NCBI GenBank assembly: GCA_964468475.1
Contig: CAYXUL010000007.1
Span: 9,488-73,487, forward strand
Length of the DNA stretch: 64,000 nt
Source of the DNA: JBECKX01 sp964468475
GTDB taxonomy: Bacteria > Zixibacteria > MSB-5A5 > CAIYYT01
Direction of reading: 5' to 3'
Every line of letters starts with the position of its first letter. Positions within the stretch are counted from its first letter, which is position 1. Below the pieces are notes generated by a model. It saw nothing but the letters and a program-made list of their open reading frames with translations, was not told the origin of the DNA and did not search any database. This document shows positions 53,771 through 62,765 of this stretch, in pieces. The position numbers were made by a program, and so were the translations under genes.

Positions 53771-54475
53771 ATGCCCAGATCTTCACTGAATGATGGCCGA
53801 AATGAGAGGCAGTACTGGCTGACCGGCCTGGCTCTCGTATTGCTGACTCTGTTCGTTTCAAGCTGCGGGAAAGGTCCTGACGGACCGGGAGACCACCCCA
53901 AGATTGTTGGTGGAGAGAGGTACTTTCCCATGGCTGACGGCGACACCTGGTTCTATAATTCTGCCGCTGTTATAAGAGAAGTCGATGGCGACACGACAAT
54001 TAACGGCTACGTCTGCAAGAAAGTCTTGCAGGGCACCGTCACTGCGCAGGCCTGGAGCATCACCAGCGAGCGTTTCGCGCAGCATCTTCTGGAAGAGACT
54101 TACATATTCGATCCGCCGCTGGAGATTCCGCTCGATCTGGAAAAAGGTACGCCACACGAGTTCAACAGCCTCGGGATTAACTCCGCCGCAATTCCCGGGT
54201 CCCAGGATCCGGTTCAGGTCGATTCGGTGCGCACTATCGGCAAGTTGTCTTTCGATGGCTATGTTACCAAAACGATAAACCAGGTCGACCTTGACAGCTG
54301 TATCAAGCTCGACTATGACTATACTGATCACGTTTATTATGCGGATGGGGACTCAATTCTATTTCCAAATCAGTACTCGGAATATTATGCTCGAAACATC
54401 GGGCTGATTGACGATGGTGATATCGTGCTCGATCAGGCTCGCATAGACGGAGTCATGGTACCGCAGCGGCCGTAA
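53771..54475 (+). CDS. lipoprotein of unknown function
   Basis: 234 residues. A signal peptide ending VSSCGKG predicts lipid attachment at the Cys. The mature protein begins YFPMADGDTWFYN, a start I have seen in many exported FCB proteins of unknown role, and is beta-rich. No catalytic motif. It is followed 46 bp later by a second lipoprotein gene. Confidence 0.65.
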   Translation: MPRSSLNDGRNERQYWLTGLALVLLTLFVSSCGKGPDGPGDHPKIVGGERYFPMADGDTWFYNSAAVIREVDGDTTINGYVCKKVLQGTVTAQAWSITSERFAQHLLEETYIFDPPLEIPLDLEKGTPHEFNSLGINSAAIPGSQDPVQVDSVRTIGKLSFDGYVTKTINQVDLDSCIKLDYDYTDHVYYADGDSILFPNQYSEYYARNIGLIDDGDIVLDQARIDGVMVPQRP

Positions 54476-54521
54476 AGGGCCCTTCGAGTATTTAGGTTGG
54501 AAGAGGAGCTATGGTAAGATT

Positions 54522-55316
54522 ATGAGAATTTCCAAGACAGTATTGGCGGGAACGATACTCGTGCTCATGTGTGGTTCGCTGCTTGTGCTTGCAACGGTAT
54601 TGCTGACGGGTTGCACGAATACCAGCCCCAACGGCACGGTGGGTACAAACTGGAAGGTCAACGGCACCATTGCTTACGATGGCAGCAGGAATCGAGTGGA
54701 TGTCTATGTGGAGATATACAAGGACAACGTAGCGTTTATCTCTGCCCTGGTTTTTGTCGACGATCAGAAGATCAATTCCGTTGGCGATGGCACCTACTTT
54801 GGTTTTTTTGATCCTGACTCTCTCAGTTCGCCCTCGCTATTGAAGATATCCACACCGGTCGATCAGTTCCAGTTCCAGCAGCAGGTGCAAGTCCCCAGCC
54901 CGTTCACATTCGAGGCGAACGGTCTGACGAATAACCAGGTCTTCTCCAACACCATGGTCAATTTGCAGTGGACGCCCGCGTTTGGTGTTGGCGCTCAAGG
55001 TGAGTACATGCTGCTGGCTAAACAAACCTCCGGTTCAATGACCGCACTGGGTTATCAGCAACTTCTCACTGGTGCAGAGGGCACAATCCCTACGGATGCG
55101 TTCCGTAGCTTAAATGGCGATTTTCAGACCGGCACCTACAGTCTCTGGGTAGTGGCGGTTTCTCAGCAGCCGATTTCCTACGGTGGATTCTCGACTACCT
55201 TTGCTGATTCCGTCTTTACCGAGAATATTGACCGAATCGGCGTGACGGGTAAGATCGGTGCGCTCTACATACCGTCACCCTTGCAGGTTACTGCGGTTGC
55301 GTCGACGCAGCCATGA
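54522..55316 (+). CDS. lipoprotein of unknown function
   Basis: 264 residues. A long hydrophobic signal segment ends LLTGCTNTS, a good lipobox. The mature domain is beta-rich (VYVEIYKDNVAFISALVFVDD) without known motifs. GAGGAG precedes the ATG. The stop overlaps the murQ start (ATGA), so the two are translationally coupled. Confidence 0.65.
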   Translation: MRISKTVLAGTILVLMCGSLLVLATVLLTGCTNTSPNGTVGTNWKVNGTIAYDGSRNRVDVYVEIYKDNVAFISALVFVDDQKINSVGDGTYFGFFDPDSLSSPSLLKISTPVDQFQFQQQVQVPSPFTFEANGLTNNQVFSNTMVNLQWTPAFGVGAQGEYMLLAKQTSGSMTALGYQQLLTGAEGTIPTDAFRSLNGDFQTGTYSLWVVAVSQQPISYGGFSTTFADSVFTENIDRIGVTGKIGALYIPSPLQVTAVASTQP

Positions 55317-56239
55317 GCCGAAAAGTCTACGAGCAGCTCAAACAACTTACCACCGAGTCTCCCAATCCGCTCTCAGCGAATCTGGATGAACTCTCCATTC
55401 GTGAGACTCTGGAGCTGATCAACTCGGAGGATCAAAAGATTCCCGATGCAGTCCGCCGGGTGATTCCGCAGATCGAACCGGTGATCGAAAGAATCGTCGC
55501 CTCATTTCGGCAAGGTGGGCGATTGATCTATGCGGGCGCAGGAACTTCCGGCCGGCTCGGTGTTCTTGATGCTTCCGAATGCCCCCCGACTTTCGGCGTT
55601 AATCCAACTTTAGTGCAAGGTATTATCGCGGGAGGGCGGCGTACTCTGGTTCGCTCTCGTGAAGGTGTAGAGGATGATATCGCCGCCGCGCATGGCGATA
55701 TCGAAAAGCTACACCCAGACTCTATGGATACTGTAATTGGAATCGCCGCATCAGGGAGGACGCCGTACCCGCTGAAAGTGTTGCAGACCGCCAAAGCAGC
55801 GGAGGCGACAACAGTGTTCCTGGTCTGCAATCAGCTCTCTAAGCTCCCTGACTACATCGACCTCGTGATCAACCCGGTGCTAGGGCCGGAAGTCCTTACC
55901 GGCTCGACCCGGATGAAGGCGGGCACCGCCTGCAAGTTGATCCTGAACATGCTCACAACCACCGCGATGGTCCAGATTGGCAAGTGCTATGGCAATCTGA
56001 TGGTCGATCTGAACGCTACTTCGGAGAAACTGGCGGAGCGCTCCAAGAGAATATTAGTCGAGTTACTCGATATCTCCTACGGTGACGCCGAATCCCTCCT
56101 CAAAGAGGCTCGCGGAGAAGTGAAGACCGCGCTGGCGATGAAGATGCTGGATCTTGGTTACCAGACCGCTCGGAGGCGGTTGCGCGAAGCCGACGGGCAC
56201 CTGGCGGCGCTGATTTCAGCGAGCCGGCGCCAAATCTAA
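55313..56239 (+). CDS. murQ: N-acetylmuramic acid 6-phosphate etherase MurQ
   Basis: Cleaves the lactyl ether of MurNAc-6-phosphate during peptidoglycan recycling. The 308-residue protein begins with the family tag (LTTESPNPLSANLDELS). It has the SIS-domain phosphate loop YAGAGTSGRLGVLDASECPP in outline, the catalytic Glu in ASECPP, and GSTRMKAGTACKLILN. No anhydro-MurNAc kinase (anmK) or transporter is nearby. Confidence 0.95.
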   Translation: MSRKVYEQLKQLTTESPNPLSANLDELSIRETLELINSEDQKIPDAVRRVIPQIEPVIERIVASFRQGGRLIYAGAGTSGRLGVLDASECPPTFGVNPTLVQGIIAGGRRTLVRSREGVEDDIAAAHGDIEKLHPDSMDTVIGIAASGRTPYPLKVLQTAKAAEATTVFLVCNQLSKLPDYIDLVINPVLGPEVLTGSTRMKAGTACKLILNMLTTTAMVQIGKCYGNLMVDLNATSEKLAERSKRILVELLDISYGDAESLLKEARGEVKTALAMKMLDLGYQTARRRLREADGHLAALISASRRQI

Positions 56240-56371
56240 TCGAGTTTGCCTCCGGTACCGCCGGAACCGGTAACTGCGGCAGGCTGCCTGCCTAAAGCCC
56301 CCTCAAGACAGTGCCGATTAAGGAATTGGATAGTAAGATCTTCCAAGCCGACTAACAGTCAGGAATCCGCG

Positions 56372-58129
56372 TTGCTGGAAAATCAGCCGATATATGGATC
56401 TCTGGAGCTGTCTGCACTCCGTGACTTGTTTATGTGCCTTGCGCGCACGGTCAAAGCAGTGCGGCAGTATCCCCCGCATCATCAGGTTGCCGCAAAGTTC
56501 CACGAAGCCTTGCATGAGAATTTCTCCGACTGCCTTTCAGCCATCGACGGCGTGACTATAGATGTAAATCTTGATTACCTCTCTTGCGGGGACGAGATCA
56601 TCTATCACTCAGACAGCCTCAACGACAACCTGGCGAGCCTGCTGCATCGCGATGGCATTCGTAGCCTGAGGTTTGATTGTGGTATCGAAAACGACGAAAT
56701 CAGCCGCTTCGTCGATATCCTGGCGAATGCAGGGCGCGAAAATGAACACGCGGTCGACATTGTGAACGAGTTTTGGGAAGCCGACCTGCAACATGTCCAG
56801 TGTGAAGTGGTAGATGACCTCGAATACAGCGAGATCGAGGATACCGAACAGCTAAAAAACAAGATTCTGGAGAGTAGCACTGACAGTAGTTCAGGGAGTG
56901 GGAGCATCGATCCACGCGTCTGGTCAGCTGATGAAGCGGAGGAAACCAAGAGAACGCAACAGCATGAGGAAGCCGCTCGCCTCACGTTTGGTGGAATTGT
57001 CCGTCACTCGCCGGCAGATTTGGATGCAATTGAGAGGCTCGTCGGTGAGGACCGCAAGTGTGATACCAAGCAGGACGTCATAGATCTCCTGCTGCAATTG
57101 TGCGCCTATGAAAAATCGATTCAGGACCTCACTCTGCTTCTGGAAGCGTTGCAGTCGGCATATGATCGTCTCATTCGCAACGGTAGATTCAGTACCCTCA
57201 CGGAAATCCTCTCAGGAATTAAACGCCTTTTGAGTGAGCGCCGCTTTGAGTCGGATCGCTTTGAGCGCCGCTTGACCGAGTTCCACCAGCGCTGCGGGGA
57301 TATGGTGAGAATCAAAATGATCACCAAACGCCTCAATGACTATCCCGAAACCAACCTCAAGCCGGTGATCGAGTATTTCCGCCATCTCGGCTGGGAATCG
57401 CTGAACAACATGATCTGGATGCTCGGTGAGCTGGATCACTATCCCGCCCGGCGCGTTCTCTGCGATCTGCTGGTTGAGAAAGGGCGAGACCAGATTCAGC
57501 TAATAGGAGGCGCGATTTTCGACAGCCGCTGGTACGTAGCGCGTAATGTGGCCATGATTATTGGCGAGGCCGGTGTCGGCGATGGTGTCGCCTACCTGCA
57601 GCGCGCGGCAAAGCACCCGGATGAACGCGTTCGCATCGAAGCGGCCAGAGCCTTTGCCCGAATCGACAGCGACGAGGTATTGCGGGAACTGCTGAAACTC
57701 CTGGATGATGAGTCGGAGCGCGTCAGAGCCACCGCTGTCAATTGTGTGGCGCACTTGAAGAACCCCAATGCCTTCTCCCGCTTACGGGAGATAGTTACCG
57801 CGGATGACTTTGTTGATCGCGAACCGACTTCAATGCGTCAGCTGCTCGAGGCACTCGTAAAAAGCGGCAGCAAGGAGTCGCTTGAAGTTTTAGTAGAACT
57901 GCTCAAGAAGAGCAGCTTCTTCAAGCGTGCCAAAGTTCGAAAAATGCAGGAAGCGGTGATTTCATCCCTGGGAAGTTCCGATTCACCAGTCGCCGTCAGG
58001 ATTCTGGAAGCAATCGCCGCCGCGACAGATTCCCATCTGGCAAATAGTGCACGAAAGGTACTTGCCAGAATGAAAGCCCCGAAGAAGAAAACCTTGAGAT
58101 TCTCTTCAGCAGGTGGAGGTGTGTCGTGA
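56372..58129 (+). CDS. HEAT-repeat protein with an N-terminal module shared with the next gene
   Basis: 585 residues. Residues about 12-120 form a domain with VRQYPPHH, then DYLSCGDEIIYHSDSLN and GIRSLRFDCGIENDEISRFVDIL in outline. Its layout matches the N-terminus of the HD-GYP gene that follows. The C-terminal third is HEAT/PBS-type repeats (IEAARAFARIDSDEVLRELLKLLDDESERVRATAVNCV in outline). The start is probably TTG at 56372, after AGGAAT; the frame is open to 56246 but reads a Pro-rich unlikely N-terminus. The stop overlaps the HD-GYP start. Confidence 0.75.
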   Translation: MLENQPIYGSLELSALRDLFMCLARTVKAVRQYPPHHQVAAKFHEALHENFSDCLSAIDGVTIDVNLDYLSCGDEIIYHSDSLNDNLASLLHRDGIRSLRFDCGIENDEISRFVDILANAGRENEHAVDIVNEFWEADLQHVQCEVVDDLEYSEIEDTEQLKNKILESSTDSSSGSGSIDPRVWSADEAEETKRTQQHEEAARLTFGGIVRHSPADLDAIERLVGEDRKCDTKQDVIDLLLQLCAYEKSIQDLTLLLEALQSAYDRLIRNGRFSTLTEILSGIKRLLSERRFESDRFERRLTEFHQRCGDMVRIKMITKRLNDYPETNLKPVIEYFRHLGWESLNNMIWMLGELDHYPARRVLCDLLVEKGRDQIQLIGGAIFDSRWYVARNVAMIIGEAGVGDGVAYLQRAAKHPDERVRIEAARAFARIDSDEVLRELLKLLDDESERVRATAVNCVAHLKNPNAFSRLREIVTADDFVDREPTSMRQLLEALVKSGSKESLEVLVELLKKSSFFKRAKVRKMQEAVISSLGSSDSPVAVRILEAIAAATDSHLANSARKVLARMKAPKKKTLRFSSAGGGVS

Positions 58130-59601
58130 ACCTGGAACGCGAACTCGTCCTTTCGCCGAATCTCACTGCCGAAGAGGATAAGAAGTTCCAGACGCAGGGC
58201 TGGCAACTAACCAACAAGTTTGCCATCTTTCTCAGGACTCACAGAGTCTACGATTCGGCGAACGACAACTACCTCAGGCAGCTTCAGTTAATACAAGACC
58301 TGACAAATGATCTCCTGGCCGAGCACACGGAGGTCTCGCTGCAAGCGCAAAGCGGCTACTTATTTTTCTGCAACGTACGCCTCAGGACCGAGCGTCGTGG
58401 TAACGACAACGGCCAGTATTTGCTCGATCTATTTGAGCATCTCGGAATCTCCGGGTTTGCTATGGAGTTGGGATGCTCACGCCAGGATATCGTTCGCTTT
58501 ACCGACACTCTCTGGGACCTTTCGGACCAGACCGGCGTCGACTACGAGGGGATGCGCGACGCGTTGTATGATGCGCAAATCTCCCGGATTGAGGTTCTAC
58601 CACCGATCGTCGAAGATGTGACAGAGCTGGATGAGAGGTTTCGCAAACGCCAGTTCGCGCAACGCACGTTCTTCAATGCCATCGGTAATCTTGAGGTGGT
58701 CATGCACGCCATCAGTTCCAGTACACCGGTTAGCCTCAGTCGCACTACCAGGGTTATCCACTCAATTGTCGATCAGGTACTGTCTGACGAAAGCTACCTC
58801 CTTGAATTGACGGCGCTGCGCGATTTCGACGAATATACCTTCGTTCATTCCACCAACGTGTGTGTTTACTCAATCTGTCTGGGCGCAAACCTTGGGTTGA
58901 GCAAGGCGGAGCTGGCAACATTGGGATTTGCGGCACTCTTCCACGATGTCGGAAAGACCAAACTGCCACTGCAAGTGCTGAACAAACCGAGTGATTTCAC
59001 TGAGAATGAGTGGGAGCTGATGCGGAAGCATCCCACCTACGGAATGCTCTCGATCGCCAAGAGTATGCCTTTCGACGATGTCAGTTGCCGAGCAATGCTG
59101 GTGGCGTTTGAGCACCACGCCAATCTTGATGGATCAGGATACCCCTCGCTTGAGTTCAAGCGGAAAATCAACCTTTACAGCAAAATTGTCGCTATCTGCG
59201 ACGTGTTTGACGCTCTTACCTCCGGGCGGGTATACCGCCGCAAGCCACGATCTCCCGAGTATGTGCTGAAATCGATGCTGGAGGAGGTCGGCAAGAAGTT
59301 CGACAAAACACTGATACATACTTTCGTGCGAACTTTGTCTTTCTATCCTCCGGGCACGTTGCTGCTATTGACCGGGAATAAGCTGGGGCTCGTCATCGCT
59401 CCCAATTCGACGGATCACATGCGCCCGCGTGTAAAGATCATCGGCGACAAGAACGGGCTTTATGAAGTAGCCACTGAGCTTGAGCTTGACGAAAGGGACG
59501 CGTCTTCCGGCAACTACAAGTATCAGGTAGTACGCACGATTGATCCGAGTGAAACCAATATCGATCTCGCTCGCTACGTGCTGGAATCGTGGCGCAATTA
59601 G
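58126..59601 (+). CDS. HD-GYP domain phosphohydrolase (cyclic-di-GMP phosphodiesterase type)
   Basis: 491 residues. The N-terminal module (about 20-130) contains RVYDSAND and GISGFAMELGCSRQDIVRF and resembles that of the upstream HEAT protein. The catalytic part has HDVGKTKLP near 271 and HHANLDGSGYP near 330. These are full HD and GYP motifs, predicting hydrolysis of cyclic-di-GMP (or cGAMP-type) second messengers. The GTG start at 58126 has GGTGGAGG upstream. No receiver domain, so it is probably controlled through the N-terminal module or the HEAT partner. Confidence 0.88.
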   Translation: MNLERELVLSPNLTAEEDKKFQTQGWQLTNKFAIFLRTHRVYDSANDNYLRQLQLIQDLTNDLLAEHTEVSLQAQSGYLFFCNVRLRTERRGNDNGQYLLDLFEHLGISGFAMELGCSRQDIVRFTDTLWDLSDQTGVDYEGMRDALYDAQISRIEVLPPIVEDVTELDERFRKRQFAQRTFFNAIGNLEVVMHAISSSTPVSLSRTTRVIHSIVDQVLSDESYLLELTALRDFDEYTFVHSTNVCVYSICLGANLGLSKAELATLGFAALFHDVGKTKLPLQVLNKPSDFTENEWELMRKHPTYGMLSIAKSMPFDDVSCRAMLVAFEHHANLDGSGYPSLEFKRKINLYSKIVAICDVFDALTSGRVYRRKPRSPEYVLKSMLEEVGKKFDKTLIHTFVRTLSFYPPGTLLLLTGNKLGLVIAPNSTDHMRPRVKIIGDKNGLYEVATELELDERDASSGNYKYQVVRTIDPSETNIDLARYVLESWRN

Positions 59602-59744
59602 GCTTAAAGCCTGCACTCACGTTCTGAATCAGTCGCCGCAATCACATCTCAGATTTACCCTCACTATCACAATTCTGTCGCGTCTGTACGAAACCATCAC
59701 GAATACTCCTCTATTGATGCAAGAAGTACTAAACTGGTCGATTT

Positions 59745-60818
59745 TTGCAATTCAGTATCGAGAGGGGATTCAGCCTGAGCGTCAAGCTACGGATCATATT
59801 GACAACGGGATTGGTGACTGTTCTGCTTACCTCAATCTCACTTCACAGTCTGCCTCGGCTTGCTGTTGACCATGGCACGCCATGCGTCAGTTGCCACATT
59901 CAGCCTGACGGTGGCGGGATGCGCAACGAGTATGGTCACTACTCGGTCGGTTTCAACGAGCTGACGCTGCAAAGCACCAAGAAGCTGTTCGCACCATACA
60001 AATTTCGCCCGGTGCTTACCGAAAATCTAGGCTACGGGCTTGACTATCGCATGCTCTACCTTGAGCGTGGCGAGTTTTTCCGCATGCAGACCGACTTTTA
60101 CCTTCACCTGGCTCTTTTGCAGGGAGTGAGCTACGACCTTACCATGGCCCAGTCGAATGTGAAATTCAGCTACTTGCTGGTCAAGCTCAGGAATGAGCAT
60201 TACTGGTTTAAGGTGGGTCGATTCTATCCGGCCTTCGGTCTGCGCGACCCCGACCACACCTCATTCGTGCGCACCGTTTCGCAACTCGCTCCTGAACTGG
60301 CGGTCGATGGAATCTCGGCTGGGGGACGTTTCTTTGGCGGTTCGAACATCTTCCTGGAATTCTATGAGCCGGGTGGACAACGAGTGCTCACATTGCATTC
60401 CTTCCGAGCAGGGGTTTTGGGGCCGTTTGGATTCTTAACCGGTCTCTCGTGGCGGCAATCGGAGAAGGTTGATGGTAGCTACCGCAATTATCCGATTGCA
60501 AAATCAATTTTCGGGGGGCTCTCGTATGACCGATTCACCTTGCTGATGGAAGCAGGCGCAGTCGGTAAGGCAAATCAGCAGCGTACCTTCTACTCGCAGT
60601 TGTCCGCTCGCGTCCTTTGGGGGCTGTACCTAATCGGTGAATACAATTTCTACGATCCCGATTGGGGTCACCAGACCGGCACGAATCAAAACTATAAAGC
60701 CTCGCTGGAGTTTTTCCCGGTGCCATTTATCGAGTTGCGTCCGTCACTGGTCTATAACGCCGAAGGTGACCGACAGGATCTGGTCGATTGGTTCATCCAG
60801 CTTCACATTCACTACTGA
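59745..60818 (+). CDS. outer-membrane barrel with N-terminal single-heme motif
   Basis: 357 residues. A hydrophobic export segment (IILTTGLVTVLLTSISL) is followed by a c-type heme motif CVSCH (47-51) in HGTPCVSCHIQPDGGG. A long run of amphipathic strands to the terminal aromatic WFIQLHIHY follows, suggesting a barrel. A heme joined to a barrel suggests electron transfer across the outer membrane. The start (TTG at 59745) is uncertain, with no clear ribosome-binding site. A CX4CH lipoprotein gene follows. Confidence 0.7.
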   Translation: MQFSIERGFSLSVKLRIILTTGLVTVLLTSISLHSLPRLAVDHGTPCVSCHIQPDGGGMRNEYGHYSVGFNELTLQSTKKLFAPYKFRPVLTENLGYGLDYRMLYLERGEFFRMQTDFYLHLALLQGVSYDLTMAQSNVKFSYLLVKLRNEHYWFKVGRFYPAFGLRDPDHTSFVRTVSQLAPELAVDGISAGGRFFGGSNIFLEFYEPGGQRVLTLHSFRAGVLGPFGFLTGLSWRQSEKVDGSYRNYPIAKSIFGGLSYDRFTLLMEAGAVGKANQQRTFYSQLSARVLWGLYLIGEYNFYDPDWGHQTGTNQNYKASLEFFPVPFIELRPSLVYNAEGDRQDLVDWFIQLHIHY

Positions 60819-60868
60819 CACGGAACTCATAGGCACCGTCATTGATTGAAACGGAGGAGCTAACGCCA

Positions 60869-61309
60869 ATGATTGATCGCCTCTTGAAGCTGCCACGTTG
60901 TTATTTCATTCTAGTATTTATTACTGGATTTTTGTCATCGTGCGCGGACCATGGCACTGCACCTCAGGAGGCGGGCGATCAGGTCATGCCGCAGCCGAGC
61001 GTGTCATTTTCACAGGAAGTACACCCCATCCTGCTGGCCAACTGCTCCTACAGTGGTTGCCACGGTGAGATCAATCCCCGGCACGAATTTCGGGTGGCAA
61101 CCTATGCGACAATCACCGCCGATACTCCCACCTATGGACACCACGTGATCCCCGGAGATGCGGATTCGAGCCCGCTCTACATCGCAATATCATATCGTTT
61201 TAGCGAGTTGGGACTGGTATTACGTATGCCTAGAGGAGGTGACAGTCTCTCCAGTGCGCAGCAGGAATTGATCAAAACCTGGATCAACGAGGGAGCGCAG
61301 GACAACTAA
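60869..61309 (+). CDS. lipoprotein with CX4CH cytochrome-c-like motif
   Basis: 146 residues. The signal peptide ends FLSSCADHG, so it is lipid anchored. SFSQEVHPILLANCSYSGCHG in outline carries CX4CH, a variant heme c attachment site frequent in FCB and planctomycete proteins, and the domain ends with the typical IKTWINEGAQDN. GGAGGAG is 11 bases before the ATG at 60869. It is probably an electron-transfer partner of the heme-barrel gene 50 bp upstream. Confidence 0.72.
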   Translation: MIDRLLKLPRCYFILVFITGFLSSCADHGTAPQEAGDQVMPQPSVSFSQEVHPILLANCSYSGCHGEINPRHEFRVATYATITADTPTYGHHVIPGDADSSPLYIAISYRFSELGLVLRMPRGGDSLSSAQQELIKTWINEGAQDN

Positions 61310-61373
61310 ACAAACAGGATTTGTCGCCGACCCGAGCAGGTAGGTCGGGTCGACTTGAGAGGATCTGATCAGA

Positions 61374-62039
61374 ATGAAAGGGTTTTTTTTACTCAGGGGA
61401 TGCTCACTTGCAATTCCCGCGCTGGGGCTTTTATTTTTTTCCGGCATAGCTCTCAAATCTGTTCATGCAACTGATCTTATTATCGTCGGATCGGACGACG
61501 CGGACTCGATTCATTTCGAGTCCGACGCCAATACCTCGTCCGACCCGGGGTGCTACTTTGATATTGAGGGCTTGTTGACATTCAGTCCCGACAGTACCTA
61601 CGACAACGACGCCGGTATACTGCAGGTGCATTCAGCTGAAGCCAGCGCCACTATCGAACCTAACGATCAGCCAGCCGGTGATGTCACCGCTGCCGATCTA
61701 CAGTGCCAGCAAGTCGGACTGGTGTTGGAGTCGATCAGCGGGTTGCCCGATGTTCTCGAGTATGGCAATCCCGTCCACTGCCAGATTCAGGGCGATTTTA
61801 CCGTTCGCGATTCCACCTTCGAAGTCAGCACGCCCGCCGAGGTTCGTCTCATCAGCCGCGATGAAAACACCGGCGAGCAGGAACTGGAAGTTTTTGCTGA
61901 CTTCCAACTTCTTCCCGATAGCTATGGCGGCTCAATCGCGGATGCCCAGTTTCCAGATCAGGCCAAATGGATAAACATCCACGTGCATCTGGCAGCATCA
62001 AGCGCGTACGCTCCGTACAGCTTTGACGAAGAGGACTAG
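61374..62039 (+). CDS. exported protein of unknown function
   Basis: 221 residues with a signal segment (LAIPALGLLFFSGIALKSVHA). The mature part is acidic and beta-rich with two Cys (residues about 60 and 110) that could form a disulfide. Not recognised. Its closeness (64 bp) to the cytochrome-type lipoprotein gene suggests it belongs to the same unit. Confidence 0.6.
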   Translation: MKGFFLLRGCSLAIPALGLLFFSGIALKSVHATDLIIVGSDDADSIHFESDANTSSDPGCYFDIEGLLTFSPDSTYDNDAGILQVHSAEASATIEPNDQPAGDVTAADLQCQQVGLVLESISGLPDVLEYGNPVHCQIQGDFTVRDSTFEVSTPAEVRLISRDENTGEQELEVFADFQLLPDSYGGSIADAQFPDQAKWINIHVHLAASSAYAPYSFDEED

Positions 62040-62184
62040 CCCGGAAACCTATAAAGTCGGCGGCAAGCCAGCTTCATTGACTTCTCTCTCCCGCTCAGGC
62101 GTTGATTCGTTCGGAATCGTTTGGTTAGCCCTCCACCTTTGCATATATTTGTCGCCGACAGATTGATACGAAGGAGAAATTGTC

Positions 62185-62691
62185 ATGGCAGATACAACCA
62201 ATGTATTCGAATTCGCGATGAAGATGGAAAAGGATGGACAGGAATTTTACGAAGACCAAGCCTCGCGGTCAGATAACCCCGCTCTGAAGAAAATCTGGGA
62301 GCAATTGGCTCAGGATGAAACAAAGCACTACCAGATATTCAAACGTCTGCGGGACGGCGAGATCAAGGAGGCCGCTGCAATGGCAAACCTCGGTACGTCG
62401 ATTCTGAATACCTCCAGGACTGTCTTTGAACAACTCCCCAGAGAGGATTTCAAATTCGGACAGGATGTATTTGCGGCCTGGGAGAAAGCCAAACAGCTGG
62501 AAATCGACACAGAGAATTTCTACCGCTTAAAAAGCGACGAAGCTACACAGGATGAAGTTAAGCAGGCTTTCGGTCTGCTGGCCGGCGAAGAGCACAAGCA
62601 CGCAACCCTGATCGAACACGTGCTCGATTTCCTGAATCAGCCCAAGAGCTGGCTCGACGACGCTGAGTGGAGCAACCTCACACAGGCGTAG
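62185..62691 (+). CDS. ferritin-like (rubrerythrin-type) diiron protein
   Basis: 168 residues forming a four-helix bundle with diiron ligands: Glu in MEKDGQEFYE, EtkH in DETKHYQIF, Glu in LEIDTENFY and EEHKH. There is no C-terminal rubredoxin domain, so it is closer to the ferritin-like subfamily than full rubrerythrin. Likely iron handling or peroxide defence. GAAGGAG precedes the ATG. Confidence 0.88.
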   Translation: MADTTNVFEFAMKMEKDGQEFYEDQASRSDNPALKKIWEQLAQDETKHYQIFKRLRDGEIKEAAAMANLGTSILNTSRTVFEQLPREDFKFGQDVFAAWEKAKQLEIDTENFYRLKSDEATQDEVKQAFGLLAGEEHKHATLIEHVLDFLNQPKSWLDDAEWSNLTQA

Positions 62692-62720
62692 GGCAAAAGC
62701 AGCAATCACAAGATTCGCAG

Positions 62721-62743
62721 GGCAGGAGTCTCTGGCTCCCGCC
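62721..62743. repeat. REP-like palindrome, GGCAGGAG type (copy 2)
   Basis: Arms GGCAGGAG (62721-62728) and CTCCCGCC (62736-62743). The flanks and loop closely match the copy at 39069-39091, differing at a few positions, which shows a dispersed family. It lies in the 5' region of the P5C dehydrogenase gene. Confidence 0.6.
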
Positions 62744-62765
62744 ATTATAGCTAAGGAGAAGGCAA

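Noticed and set aside
56240..56371. Extension of the HEAT protein to a TTG at 56246
   Set aside because: Gives a Pro-rich, low-quality N-terminus over palindrome-like DNA; a better TTG with AGGAAT upstream lies at 56372.
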